From Streptomyces lydicus (lineage in GTDB: Bacteria > Actinomycetota > Actinomycetes > Streptomycetales > Streptomycetaceae), in contig NZ_CP017157.1 in assembly GCF_001729485.1 (NCBI RefSeq), forward strand, positions 2,480,001-2,544,000: a DNA stretch of 64,000 nt, given 5' to 3'. The position numbers and the translations under genes were made by a program. Under the pieces are notes generated by a model. It ran no database searches, was not told the origin of the DNA, and was given only the letters and a program-made list of their open reading frames with translations. Below, one piece after another: positions 8,302 to 17,101 of the stretch. The first letter of the stretch is position 1. The number at the start of each line of letters is the position of its first letter.

Positions 8302-8955
8302 GTGAGACCCGCGGTCGGGGCGGCCTTGCGCCGCTGTGCGGAGTGCGGCGGCTACGAGTACGGCGGCGCGCCCGCCTGTCCGTCCTGCCGGGCACGGGTG
8401 GACGGCATCGTGGAAGAGGGCTGGTCGGCTTTTCTGCGGCACTGGGACGTCCGCGACGACGGCGACCAGGAAGCCGCGCTGGCCGAGATGGTGGTGGCCG
8501 AGCCCGACCGTCACGACTGGCGGGTGGTCGACGCCGCACTCGACAGACTGGCCTGCGCCGCGTGCGGTGACCGGCTCGGCCGCGGCCCGGTGGGCTGCTC
8601 CGCCTGCGACCCGGCGCACGGCTTCCGCTACGCCGCGATCGAGACGGACCGGCCGGGCGTCGCGCCGGGCAATGAACACGCCGTCCGGGTCAATGTCTCC
8701 GTCCTGCGCCGGCCGCAGACCGCCTCCGGGAACGAAGTGCTCGCCAGGCGCCTGGTGTTGCCGATGCTCCTGGTGGGTCTGCTGCCGACCACACCGGAGG
8801 CGCACCAGCTGAACGCCCTCATCAAGAGCACCTTCCCGCCCCACGGGGCCTCCCCGACGGGGGATGCCTCCCCGGCGGAGCGTCATCAGCTCGTCGAGCG
8901 GGCCGTCGAGGACCTGTTCCGGCGCCACGGCGCCGTCATCCGCCCCACTCCCTGA
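8302..8955 (+). CDS. Hypothetical protein with four CxxC zinc-ribbon motifs
   Basis: 217 residues from a GTG preceded by GGAGGGGGG. The N-terminal half holds four CxxC pairs (CAEC, CPSC, then CAAC and CSAC), enough for two zinc ribbons, separated by an acidic helical segment. The middle contains a hydrophobic stretch LVLPMLLVGLLP. A short tract near 8845-8875 (PHGASPTGDASPAE) is G/C-palindromic and may be a small inserted repeat. I do not recognise a function. It is transcribed with pirin at 85 bp spacing and is convergent with the MarR gene. Confidence 0.75.
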   Translation: MRPAVGAALRRCAECGGYEYGGAPACPSCRARVDGIVEEGWSAFLRHWDVRDDGDQEAALAEMVVAEPDRHDWRVVDAALDRLACAACGDRLGRGPVGCSACDPAHGFRYAAIETDRPGVAPGNEHAVRVNVSVLRRPQTASGNEVLARRLVLPMLLVGLLPTTPEAHQLNALIKSTFPPHGASPTGDASPAERHQLVERAVEDLFRRHGAVIRPTP

Positions 8956-8978
8956 GCGGCCCCCGGCGGCGGGCCGGC

Positions 8979-9329
8979 CTACCAGGTGGGGCGGATGGGG
9001 CCGCGGGGAGCGAGCCGGGTCAGGTCGGCGACGAGGTTCCTGAAGCGCTCCTCCCCGAGGGACTCCCGCCAGGGCGCCACCGCGGCCCGGGCGGCCTCGT
9101 CGGCGGCGCGGGTGGCGGCCCGGCCCTGCTCGGTCCGTTCCGGCAGCCGGGCGCGGGCGTCGTGCGGGTGCGGGCGGCGCAGCAGGTATCCCTTGCCGAC
9201 GAGTTCCGTGACCAGCTGAGCGGCGGCCTGCTTGGTCACGCCCAGGTGTTCGGCCAGGTCGGCCGTGGTGGCGTCGCGACCACCGCGAGCAGCGCGTACC
9301 AGAGACCGGCGCACAGCACCGGCGGCCAC
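8979..9329 (-). CDS. MarR-like winged-helix regulator, apparently 5'-truncated
   Basis: 116 residues from GTG. It contains the core DNA-binding helices (TADLAEHLGVTKQAAAQL) and wing (KGYLLRRPHPHDARARL) of a MarR protein, with a C-terminal dimerisation helix. MarR proteins usually have some 40 more residues before this point; here only about 15 precede the helix-turn-helix, and the frame is closed by a TAG near the P450 stop. The gene begins 16 bp after the P450 stop, so its original 5' end seems lost or it relies on P450 transcription. Without the first dimerisation helix it may be inactive. Pseudogene is an alternative call. Confidence 0.6.
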   Translation of the reverse strand: MAAGAVRRSLVRAARGGRDATTADLAEHLGVTKQAAAQLVTELVGKGYLLRRPHPHDARARLPERTEQGRAATRAADEAARAAVAPWRESLGEERFRNLVADLTRLAPRGPIRPTW

Positions 9330-9344
9330 AGCACCCGGGTGCGT

Positions 9345-10640
9345 CTACGTCACTTCACCGCCCTCAGCCACCCTAAGAGGCAGTGACTTGAGGCCGTTGA
9401 TGAAGTTGGAGACCAGGTGGCGGGGTGGGGCGGCGAGGGTGAGGGTGGGGAGGAGGGGGCAGAGCTCCGCGTGGAACAGGCGGAGTTGGAGGCGGGCGAG
9501 GTGGGCGCCCAGGCAGACGTGCGGGCCGTCGCCGAGGGAGACGTGGGGGTTCGGGGCGCGGGTCGGATCGAGGCGGTGCGGGGCGGTGAAGACCCGCTCG
9601 TCGTGGTTGGCCGAGCCGTGGAAGACGACGACCTTGTCGCCCGCGCGGATGCGGCGGCCGCCGAGTTCGGTGTCGTGGGCGGCGGTGCGGCGGAAGCTGA
9701 GGACCGGCGGATGCCGGCGCAGCAGTTCTTCGAGGGCGGTCGCCGGGTCCGCCCGGCCGGCGCGCAGCGCGCGGTAGGCGTCCGGCTGCCGGGCGAGCGC
9801 CAGTACGCCGCCGGGGGCCGCGCTGCGCACGGTGTCGTTGCCGGCGACGGTCAGCAGGAAGAAGAACATCTCCAGCTCGGGCACGGTCAGTTCGGGGTCC
9901 GCCGCGAGGACGGTCATGAGGTCGTCGGCCGGGTGGCGGCGCTTGTGGGCGGCCAGGTCGCGGGCGAAGGCGAACATGTCCCCCAGCATCGCGGGGGAGC
10001 GGGGATCGGCGGGGCGGCCGTCCGGGCCGGCTGCCGTCGGGTCCGCCTCGTCCGGGTCCTGATAGCCGATGACCCGGCGGGTCCAGTCCAGCAGCAGCCC
10101 GCGTTCGCCGGGCGGCACCCCCAGCAGATCGGCGAGGTTGAGCAGCGCGAAGTCGTCCGTGACCTCGGTGACCAGGTCGCACACGCCGGTGGTGGCGCGC
10201 GCCGTGTCGACCGCCGTCCGGAGCAGGCCGCGGGCGCGGGCGCGGAAGACGGCGGCGAAGCGGTCGATGCGGCCGCGGGTGAAGGCGCGGCTGACCAGGC
10301 GGCGCAGCCGCAGGTGGCCGGGCGGGTCCTGGTTGAGCATCATGCCGCGCAGGAACGGCAGGTCGGCGGGGTCGGGGTCGCGGATCTGGGTGGCCCCCAG
10401 CCAGGAGGAGAAGGTGCGGGAGTCCTTCAGGACCCGTACGACGTCGTGGTGCCGGGTGACGGCCCAGAAGCCGGGACCCGCGGGCCAGCCCAGCACCTCG
10501 GGCTCCTCCTGCCAGGCCACCGGGTGGTGGTCGCGCAGCAGCCGGTAGGCGGCGTGCGGCAGGCCGTTCGCGTAGCCGCGGGGGTCGAAGACGTCGGGAA
10601 CGACGGCACCGGGCGGCACGTCGGGCGCGGGCCGGGTCAT
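9345..10640 (-). CDS. Cytochrome P450
   Basis: 431 residues. All P450 signatures are present: the I-helix oxygen-binding AGNDT in LLTVAGNDTVRSA, the K-helix ELLR followed by a proline, and the haem loop SLGDGPHVCLGAHLAR with the axial Cys at 376. The C-terminal SNFINGLKSLPLRV and N-terminal layout are closest, from memory, to the CYP124/125/142 group acting on steroids or branched lipids, but this is a guess. A soluble bacterial class needing ferredoxin and reductase, neither of which is adjacent. The ATG overlaps the stop of the upstream hydrolase by 4 bp (ATGA), so the two are translationally coupled. Confidence 0.93.
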   Translation of the reverse strand: MTRPAPDVPPGAVVPDVFDPRGYANGLPHAAYRLLRDHHPVAWQEEPEVLGWPAGPGFWAVTRHHDVVRVLKDSRTFSSWLGATQIRDPDPADLPFLRGMMLNQDPPGHLRLRRLVSRAFTRGRIDRFAAVFRARARGLLRTAVDTARATTGVCDLVTEVTDDFALLNLADLLGVPPGERGLLLDWTRRVIGYQDPDEADPTAAGPDGRPADPRSPAMLGDMFAFARDLAAHKRRHPADDLMTVLAADPELTVPELEMFFFLLTVAGNDTVRSAAPGGVLALARQPDAYRALRAGRADPATALEELLRRHPPVLSFRRTAAHDTELGGRRIRAGDKVVVFHGSANHDERVFTAPHRLDPTRAPNPHVSLGDGPHVCLGAHLARLQLRLFHAELCPLLPTLTLAAPPRHLVSNFINGLKSLPLRVAEGGEVT

Positions 10641-11488
10641 CGGGCCGCGGGCCGGTCGCTCCGGGGGTCGCTCCCCTCGCCGCGGGGGCCGTCGTCCCGG
10701 GCGTCGCCACCGGGACCGTCACCGTCGGCGCGCAGGAAGTCCTCCACCGCCCGGATCAGTTCCAGGGGCGACTCGTCCATGGCGTAGTGCCCGGCCGCCG
10801 GCAGTTCGACCAGCTCGCTGTCGGCGTACCACCGCAGCCAGGTCTGCCGCATCAGCTCCGCGGACAGCGCGGGATCCAGCGCCCCGGTCACCGCCAGCGC
10901 CGGCACCGCCGCACCCTCGATCTGCGCGGCGAAGCCCTCGGTGGCCCAGGAGTCCAGCCAGGCCCGGAACGCCTCGGGGTCGCTGCGCTCCAGGGAACGG
11001 CGCACCATCCGGTCCAGCCAGGCGGCGGGGCGCCGCCCGCCGGTGGTGACGTCGATGATGGTCCGGCGGCTGTCCGGGATGTGCGCCGCGGAGGAGAACA
11101 GCTCCCACTGCTCCGGCGGCAGCGGCAGCCCGGAGGCCGGCACCGGCGAGACGCCGACGAGCCGGCGCACCCGGTGCGGTGCCGCGGCCAGCACCCGCTG
11201 GGCGACGCTGCCGCCCATCGAGTGGCCGACCACCGAGAAACGCTCCCAGCCCAGCCGGTCGGCGAGCGCCAGCACGTCGTCCGCCCCCTCGGCCGTGGTG
11301 TAGGCGCCGGGGGCGTCCTTCGCCTCGCCGTAGCCCCGCAGGTCGACCAGCGCGTAGGCGAACGCGGCCCGGTCGAGGTCGGGCAGGACCGGGTCGAAGG
11401 CCGAGCGGTCGGCGAACCAGCCGTGCACCGCCACCACCTTGTGCGGTCCCGTGCCGTGCAGGGCATGAGGCAGGACGAAGGAAGCCAC
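10637..11488 (-). CDS. Alpha/beta hydrolase
   Basis: 283 residues from a GTG giving VASFVLPHALHG; longer in-frame starts add an unlikely Arg-rich leader. Nucleophile Ser in the elbow GHSMGG, acid in GALDP, and His in GHYAMDE form the triad. The early HGWFADRSAF strand-loop gives the oxyanion site. Similar to general esterases, lactonases and haloperoxidase-like hydrolases; substrate unknown. First gene of a coupled pair with the P450, so it may act on the same small molecule. The C-terminal 30 residues are Asp/Arg/Gly-rich and probably disordered. Confidence 0.88.
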   Translation of the reverse strand: MASFVLPHALHGTGPHKVVAVHGWFADRSAFDPVLPDLDRAAFAYALVDLRGYGEAKDAPGAYTTAEGADDVLALADRLGWERFSVVGHSMGGSVAQRVLAAAPHRVRRLVGVSPVPASGLPLPPEQWELFSSAAHIPDSRRTIIDVTTGGRRPAAWLDRMVRRSLERSDPEAFRAWLDSWATEGFAAQIEGAAVPALAVTGALDPALSAELMRQTWLRWYADSELVELPAAGHYAMDESPLELIRAVEDFLRADGDGPGGDARDDGPRGEGSDPRSDRPAAR

Positions 11489-11664
11489 GCGCGCTCCAGA
11501 GGTGTCGGGGGTCCGGGCGGGCCGTGCATGCCGGGGGCCGGTCGCCGGCCGGCGGCGGTCACCTGCGACCACACTGGCGGTAACCTCCCTGCCCCGCAAG
11601 GGCGTCCGGGCGTACGGGGGGCGGGCCGGTAGCGCGCCCCGCGAAGCGGGCAGGGATCGCGGAC

Positions 11665-12438
11665 ATGACCGTCCTCCTGGGAACCTCCGGCTGGCAGTAC
11701 CCGGACTGGCGCGGCGTCCTCTACCCGCAGGGCTGCCCGCAGCGCCGGTGGCTGGAGGAGTACGCGCGGCACTTCGCGACCGTGGAGAGCAACGCCGCCT
11801 TCTACCGGCTGCCGGAGGAGAAGACCTTCGCCGACTGGCGGGAGCGGACCCCCGACGGGTTCGTGATGGCGGTCAAGGCCAGCCGGTACCTGACGCACAT
11901 CAAGCGGCTGCGCGAGCCGGCGGAGCCGGTGCGGCGGCTGATGGCGCGGGCTGAGGCCCTCGGCCCGCGCCTCGGACCGGTGCTGCTCCAGCTGCCGCCC
12001 ACCCTGCGGTGCGACACCGGGCTGCTGGACGACTGCCTGGCCTGCTTCCCCGCCGGCGCGCGGGTGGCCGTCGAGCCCCGCCACGACTCCTGGTGGACGC
12101 CCCGGGTCCGTACGGTGCTGGAGCGGCACCGCGCCGCGCTGTGCTGGGCGGACCGCGGGTCCCGGCCGGTGACGCCCCTCTGGCGGACCGCCGACTGGGG
12201 GTATCTGCGGTTCCACGAGGGGCGCGCCCGGCCCTGGCCGCGCTACGGCGCGCAGGCGCTCACCACCTGGGTGCGGCGGATCGCCGACACCTGGCCCGAC
12301 CGTGCCGACGTCCACGCGTACTTCAACAACGACCCGGGCGGGGCGGCCGTCCTCGACGCCGTCCGGTTCGCCCGCGCCGCCGCGGCCGCCGGCCGTTCCG
12401 TGAGCCGTACGCCGTCCGGGCGTGCCTCCGCCGCCTGA
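11665..12438 (+). CDS. DUF72 family protein
   Basis: 257 residues. It begins with the family signature GTSGWQYPDWRG, followed by ATVESNAAFYRLP and PDGFVMAVKASRYLTHIKRL, and later LQLPPTL, VAVEPRHDSW and YLRFHE. DUF72 (YecE-like) proteins adopt a TIM-barrel fold; their biochemical role is unsettled. Divergent from the hydrolase-P450 operon with a 176-bp gap that must hold both promoters. The last 25 residues are low-complexity. Confidence 0.9.
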   Translation: MTVLLGTSGWQYPDWRGVLYPQGCPQRRWLEEYARHFATVESNAAFYRLPEEKTFADWRERTPDGFVMAVKASRYLTHIKRLREPAEPVRRLMARAEALGPRLGPVLLQLPPTLRCDTGLLDDCLACFPAGARVAVEPRHDSWWTPRVRTVLERHRAALCWADRGSRPVTPLWRTADWGYLRFHEGRARPWPRYGAQALTTWVRRIADTWPDRADVHAYFNNDPGGAAVLDAVRFARAAAAAGRSVSRTPSGRASAA

Positions 12439-12499
12439 CCACTCCGCGGGGATATGTCTGTGCTCGTACCGCGGGGCGAACGAACGAGGTGAGGCACGG

Positions 12500-12787
12500 A
12501 TGATCCGCAGACGGGTGGTGGTCTCCGGGAACGTGCAGGGTGTGTTCTTCCGCGACAGCTGCCGGCGCACGGCGAGCGGGCTCGGGGTGGCCGGCTGGGT
12601 GCGCAATCTCCCGGACGGGACGGTGGAGGCCGTCTTCGAGGGGGAGCCCGACGCGGTGCAGCGGATGGTGGAGTGGGCCCACGAGGGCCCGCCGATGGCG
12701 CACGTCGAGGCGGTCTCGGTGCACGAGGAGGAGCCCGAGGGCCGGCGGGACTTCGAGACCTTGCCGACGCCGGGGGAGTCCTGGTGA
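12500..12787 (+). CDS. acyP: Acylphosphatase
   Basis: 95 residues from an ATG after GAGGTGAGG. The phosphate-binding Arg lies in GNVQGVFFRDS, and the catalytic Asn in AGWVRNLPDGTVE, the two invariant family sites. A small alpha/beta sandwich that hydrolyses acyl phosphates such as carbamoyl phosphate or 1,3-bisphosphoglycerate. Transcribed 61 bp after the DUF72 gene, possibly with it. The stop is 12 bp from the convergent ALAS stop. Confidence 0.92.
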   Translation: MIRRRVVVSGNVQGVFFRDSCRRTASGLGVAGWVRNLPDGTVEAVFEGEPDAVQRMVEWAHEGPPMAHVEAVSVHEEEPEGRRDFETLPTPGESW

Positions 12788-12799
12788 CCGGCCCGGGGA

Positions 12800-14041
12800 T
12801 CACCGGCCGGGCGCGGTCCGGGGCGCGGCCGGGGCGGCGAGGTCGAGGGCGTGCCACACCTCGTCGAGGGCCGCGGCGCACGCCTCGACCTCGTCCGGGG
12901 TGTGCACGGCCGAGGGCGCGAGGCGCAGCACCTCCCCGCCGGGCCGGACGCTCGGCGCGTTGACGGCCTGGACGTAGATGCCGTGCCGGTGCAGGAGCCG
13001 GGCGGCGGCCTCCTTGCAGCGGTCCTCGTCACCGACGAGGACCGAGACGATGTGGGAGGCGCCGGAGAGATACGGGATGCGGCGCTCCGCCAGGAGGCGC
13101 TTGAGGAGGCCGGCACGGGCGTGCAGGCGGGTGCGCTCGCGGTCGGAGGCGCGCAGGTGGCGGACGGCGGCGAGGGCGCCGGCGGCGACGGCCGGCGGCA
13201 GTGACGTGGTGAAGATGAAGGGCCGGGAGAAGTTCCGCACCGCGTCGACGAGCGGGGCGGGGCCCGCGATGTATCCCCCGGCGGTGCCGAATCCCTTCCC
13301 GAGGGTGCCCATGAGGACGGTGAAGTCGTCGGCGAGGCCCTCGCGGGCCGCGATTCCGGCGCCTCGGGGCCCGTACAGGCCGACCGCGTGCACCTCGTCG
13401 AGAAATGTCGTGGCCCGGTACCGGCGGGCCACCGCGGCGATCTCGGCGAGCGGCGCGACATCGCCGGACATGGAATAGACGGATTCCGCCACGATCAGCT
13501 TGGGGCGGTCCGGGTCGGCGGCGGCGAGCAGTTCTTCCAGATGCGCGGTGTCGTTGTGGCGGAAGACCCGCTTTTCGGCGCCGCTGTGCCGCAGCCCGTC
13601 GATGAGAGAGGCGTGGTTGAGCTCGTCGGAGAGGACGAGGCAGTCGTCCATCCGGCCGGCGAGAACCGTCAGCGCTCCGTCGTTCGCGGCATATCCGGAG
13701 CTGAACAGTAAGGCGGAATCCTTGCCGTGGAGGGCGGCCAGTTCCTTTTCGAGCCGGACGTGATGGGGATGGGTTCCGCCGATGTTCCGCGAGCCCCCGG
13801 AACCGGCCCCGTACGTGTCGATGGCCCGCTTCATCGCCTCCAGCACCACCGGGTGCTGACCCATGCCGAGATAATCGTTGCTGCACCAGACGAGCGCCTC
13901 GGCCGGTGCGCTGCCGGGCCGCGCGGCGCGGGTGCGGGCACGGGGAAAACGTCCGGCGTGCCGCCCGACTTCCAGGAACTCCCGTCTGCCGTTTCCCAGT
14001 TCCGCCAGTTCGCGGGAGAAGAATTCCAGGTGCTGTGACAT
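12800..14041 (-). CDS. 5-aminolevulinate synthase (C5N-type)
   Basis: 413 residues. A PLP enzyme of the alpha-oxoamine synthase family with CSNDYLGMGQHP, GTHPHHVRLE, FLDEVHAVGLYGPRGAG and the PLP-binding Lys in GTLGKGFGTAG. It condenses glycine and succinyl-CoA to 5-aminolevulinate. Streptomycetes make haem precursors by the glutamyl-tRNA route, so an ALAS there normally feeds the C5N unit (2-amino-3-hydroxycyclopent-2-enone) of compounds such as asukamycin or moenomycin. The divergent acyl-CoA ligase fits that role. Codon 111 is TTA (13709-13711), so translation should depend on the bldA tRNA. Codon use is visibly less GC-rich than in neighbours. The amide synthetase partner is not in this window. 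Confidence 0.92.
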   Translation of the reverse strand: MSQHLEFFSRELAELGNGRREFLEVGRHAGRFPRARTRAARPGSAPAEALVWCSNDYLGMGQHPVVLEAMKRAIDTYGAGSGGSRNIGGTHPHHVRLEKELAALHGKDSALLFSSGYAANDGALTVLAGRMDDCLVLSDELNHASLIDGLRHSGAEKRVFRHNDTAHLEELLAAADPDRPKLIVAESVYSMSGDVAPLAEIAAVARRYRATTFLDEVHAVGLYGPRGAGIAAREGLADDFTVLMGTLGKGFGTAGGYIAGPAPLVDAVRNFSRPFIFTTSLPPAVAAGALAAVRHLRASDRERTRLHARAGLLKRLLAERRIPYLSGASHIVSVLVGDEDRCKEAAARLLHRHGIYVQAVNAPSVRPGGEVLRLAPSAVHTPDEVEACAAALDEVWHALDLAAPAAPRTAPGR

Positions 14042-14271
14042 GAGGCCGCCTCGATATCGGTGATGGTGGTGCCCATCGTGGGCCGGGGTGCGCCGCGTGA
14101 TCGAGGCTGTTGACGCACGACGACAGTGGGTGGACAGCGGGCGGCGGCCGGGGTACGAAGAGCGACGGCTGCCCCGCCACAGCCACGGGGACGCGCCCCG
14201 TCGCTCCCGCGGCGGGGCGGCCGGAAACAGCGTGCACTCCTTTCGGAAAACCCCCAGAACGGAGCCCGTCA

Positions 14272-15942
14272 ATGTCCCTCTCGGCAGCGGCCTTACTCGC
14301 GGAATCCGCGGCGCGTCGGCCCGACCACCCGGCGGTCGTCCACGACACGGAAAGCGTGACGTACCGCGAACTCTGGTACCGGGCCCGGCAGTACGCGGCA
14401 GTACTGCGGCAGCGGGGAATCGGGCCGGGCGACAGCGTGGCGCTGCTGCTGCCCAACTCGCCGGAATTCCCGGCCGCGTATTTCGGGATTCTGGCGCTCG
14501 GTGCGGTCGTGGTACCGGTGAACACCCTGCTGAAAGCGGCCGAGATCGACCATGTGCTGCGGGATTCGGGCGCGCGGGCGCTGGTGTGCGCGGGGCCGCT
14601 GCTCGGCGAGGCGGCCGGCAGCGCCGGGGCGGCCGGGGTGCCGCTCCTCGCGGTGCTGCCGGGCGGTGACCCGCGGGTACCGCGCCTCGACGAACTCGCC
14701 GCCCGCGCCGAGCCGATCGGCCGCCACGTACCGCGCGAGCCCGGCGACACCGCGCTGGTCCTCTACACCTCCGGCACCACGGGGCGGGCCAAGGGCGCGG
14801 TGCTCACCCAGCTCAACGTCGTGATGAACGTCGACACCACGATGCTGTCCCCCTTCGACTTCCGGCCCGACGACCGCCTGCTGGGGTGTCTGCCGCTGCA
14901 CCACTCCTTCGGCCAGATGTGCGCGATGAACGTCTGCTTCCGGGCCGGGGCGACGCTGGTGCTGAGGGACGGATTCGACGCGGAGGACGTCCTGGAAACC
15001 ATGGAGCGGTACCGCTGCACGGTGTTCATGGGCGTCCCCACCATGTACACGGCGCTGCTCGACGCGGCCGAACTGACCGGCCACAGACCGCAGTTGGACC
15101 GGGCGTACTCCGGCGGGTCGGCGCTGCCGGTGACCGTGCTCGACGCGTTCGAGAAGGTCTTCGGCTGCCCGGTCTACGAGGGGTACGGCCTGACGGAGAC
15201 CTCGCCGGTGGTGGCGTACAACCAGAAGGCGTGGCCCCGGCGGCCGGGCACCGTGGGGTGGCCGATATGGGGCGTGGAGGTGGAGATCGCCCGCGCCGAC
15301 CTGGAGGGCGTGATCGAGCTGCTGCCCGCCGGGGAGCTGGGCGAAGTGGTCGTCCGCGGGCACAACGTGATGGCCGGGTATCTGGGCCGGCCCGAGGCGA
15401 CGGCCGCGGCGGTGGTGGACGGCTGGTTCCGCTCGGGCGACCTCGGCACCAAGGACGCCGAGGGCTGTCTGACCCTCGTCGACCGCAAGAAGGACCTGGT
15501 GCTGCACGGCGGGTTCAACGTCTACCCGCGCGAGGTGGAGGAGGTGCTGACGGGGCATCCGGCGGTGTCCCAGGTCGCGGTCGTCGGTCTTCCGCACGAG
15601 GTCTACGGCGAGGTGGTGTGTGCCGTGGTGGTGCCCCGGGCGGGTGTCGCACCGGGGCCCGCGCTCGCCCGGGAGATCATCACCTGGAGCAAGGAGCGCC
15701 TGGCGGTCTACAAGTGCCCGCGGTCGGTGGAGTTCGTCGACGCGTTCCCGCTCGGCCCCAGCGGCAAGGTCCTCAAGCGGGAACTGGCCGCCACGTACGC
15801 GCCCCCGGAACCCCGCCAGCGGCCCGGCGGGCGCGGCGGGGAGTGCCGCTCACCGTCTACCGCTCACAGGTACAGTCCCGCGTCGGCCCCCGAGTCCTGG
15901 GGCGGGACCGACGCGGGCCCGGTGCCGCGGCGGAGCGCGTAG
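14272..15942 (+). CDS. AMP-dependent acyl-CoA ligase, probable 5-aminolevulinate:CoA ligase
   Basis: 556 residues with the ANL-family signatures: P-loop YTSGTTGRAKGA, YGLTETSP, GWFRSGDLG, hinge DRKKDLVLHGGFNVYPREVE and the catalytic Lys in PSGKVLKREL. Divergent from the ALAS gene. In C5N pathways the ligase activates 5-aminolevulinate to its CoA thioester, which then cyclises; this assignment is by context, because the sequence alone fits many fatty-acid-CoA ligases. Codon 8 is TTA (14293-14295), a second bldA-type codon in the pair. The last 45 residues are Arg/Pro/Ser-rich, exceed the family norm and overlap the convergent AAA gene by 79 bp. Confidence 0.88.
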   Translation: MSLSAAALLAESAARRPDHPAVVHDTESVTYRELWYRARQYAAVLRQRGIGPGDSVALLLPNSPEFPAAYFGILALGAVVVPVNTLLKAAEIDHVLRDSGARALVCAGPLLGEAAGSAGAAGVPLLAVLPGGDPRVPRLDELAARAEPIGRHVPREPGDTALVLYTSGTTGRAKGAVLTQLNVVMNVDTTMLSPFDFRPDDRLLGCLPLHHSFGQMCAMNVCFRAGATLVLRDGFDAEDVLETMERYRCTVFMGVPTMYTALLDAAELTGHRPQLDRAYSGGSALPVTVLDAFEKVFGCPVYEGYGLTETSPVVAYNQKAWPRRPGTVGWPIWGVEVEIARADLEGVIELLPAGELGEVVVRGHNVMAGYLGRPEATAAAVVDGWFRSGDLGTKDAEGCLTLVDRKKDLVLHGGFNVYPREVEEVLTGHPAVSQVAVVGLPHEVYGEVVCAVVVPRAGVAPGPALAREIITWSKERLAVYKCPRSVEFVDAFPLGPSGKVLKRELAATYAPPEPRQRPGGRGGECRSPSTAHRYSPASAPESWGGTDAGPVPRRSA

Positions 15943-16976
15943 AGCTCGGCCAGGGTGGCGCCGTCCCGGCCGATGCCGCGGTCGGTGCCGAGCCAGCCGG
16001 CCGCCTCGGCCCGGGTCAGCGGGCCCACCTCGATCCGGGCCAGACAGCGGCCGGGGCGGACCACCGCCGGGTGCATCCGCTCCAGGTCCTCGTTGGTGGT
16101 CACCCCGACCAGCACGTTGCGGCCCTGGCCCAGCAGCCCGTCGGTGAGGTTGAGCAGCCGCGACAGGGCCTGGCCCGCGGCGTGCTTGGCCTCGCCGCGG
16201 ATCAGTTCGTCGCAGTCCTCCAGGAGCAGCAGCCGCCAGCGGCCCTTGCCGGTGCTGTCGTCCTCCCCGATGGCGATGTCCATGAGGTAGCCGACGTCGT
16301 TGAACAGCCGCTCCGGGTCCAGTACGCAGTCCACCTGGCACCAGTCGCGCCACGAGCGGGCGAGGGTGCGCAGCGCGGAGGTCTTGCCCGTGCCGGGCGG
16401 GCCGTGCAGCAACAGCAGCCGGCCGGCGATCTCCTCGGGCGCCACCTTCATCAGCCGGTCCATCGCCTCGGCGACCGGCGCGGTGTAGTTGGGCCGGATC
16501 TCCTCCCAGGTCCCGGCCGAGATCTGCCGGGAGGTGCGGTGCGGGCCGCGGCGCGGCGAGAAGTACCAGAAGCCCATCGGGACGTTCTCCGGCTGCGGCG
16601 CCGGCTCGTCCTCCGCCCCGTCCGCGGCCTGCCCCAGGACGTTCTCGGCCAGCTCGTCGGTGACGGCGGTGACCGACACGTCCGCGCCGCGGTTCCAGCG
16701 GGACACCAGCAGCGTGTAGCCGTCGCCCTCGGCGAGGGTGGCGCTGCGGTCCTCGTCCCGCGCCGAGCGCACGATCCGCGCGCCCGGCGGCAGCAGCGTC
16801 AGCCCGGACCGCACCCGGTCCACCGACCGGCTGCGGGAGTACGGCTGCTCGCCCTTGGTGAACCGGCCCAGGAAGAGCGCATCGATGACGTCGGACGGCG
16901 AATCGCTGTCGTCCATGGTCAGACGGAGCGGAAGGGACTCCTCCGCGGCGGACGGCTGGACGTGGTCGGCACACAT
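15864..16976 (-). CDS. AAA-family ATPase with DUF5925-like N-terminal region
   Basis: 370 residues from the ATG giving MCADHVQPSA. The N-terminal 170 residues are the region I associate with DUF5925 in actinobacteria. The AAA domain has Walker A GPPGTGKTS (about residue 200), Walker B RLLLLEDCDE, a sensor-like VGVTTNED, and an arginine-finger-like HPAVVRPGRC. It lacks membrane segments. AAA proteins of this type remodel or disassemble protein complexes; the client is unknown and no partner is adjacent. The stop lies inside the 3' end of the convergent ligase gene. Confidence 0.85.
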   Translation of the reverse strand: MCADHVQPSAAEESLPLRLTMDDSDSPSDVIDALFLGRFTKGEQPYSRSRSVDRVRSGLTLLPPGARIVRSARDEDRSATLAEGDGYTLLVSRWNRGADVSVTAVTDELAENVLGQAADGAEDEPAPQPENVPMGFWYFSPRRGPHRTSRQISAGTWEEIRPNYTAPVAEAMDRLMKVAPEEIAGRLLLLHGPPGTGKTSALRTLARSWRDWCQVDCVLDPERLFNDVGYLMDIAIGEDDSTGKGRWRLLLLEDCDELIRGEAKHAAGQALSRLLNLTDGLLGQGRNVLVGVTTNEDLERMHPAVVRPGRCLARIEVGPLTRAEAAGWLGTDRGIGRDGATLAELYALRRGTGPASVPPQDSGADAGLYL

Positions 16977-17101
16977 GCCGCCATGATCCGGCACCCGTCC
17001 CGCCCCGTACACGGAATTTCCCGGTGATTTCCCCGTGCGGAGCAGCAGCAGTTCACCCGGAAACCGGGTGTACCGGCCGGTTGGCTCGGTAATCTCCCTT
17101 T

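Noticed and set aside
8840..8880. Third copy of the GGGTACCTCCC repeat in the zinc-ribbon gene
   Set aside because: It shares only short GGGG/CCTCCCC strings and lacks the GGTACC core, so similarity is not convincing.
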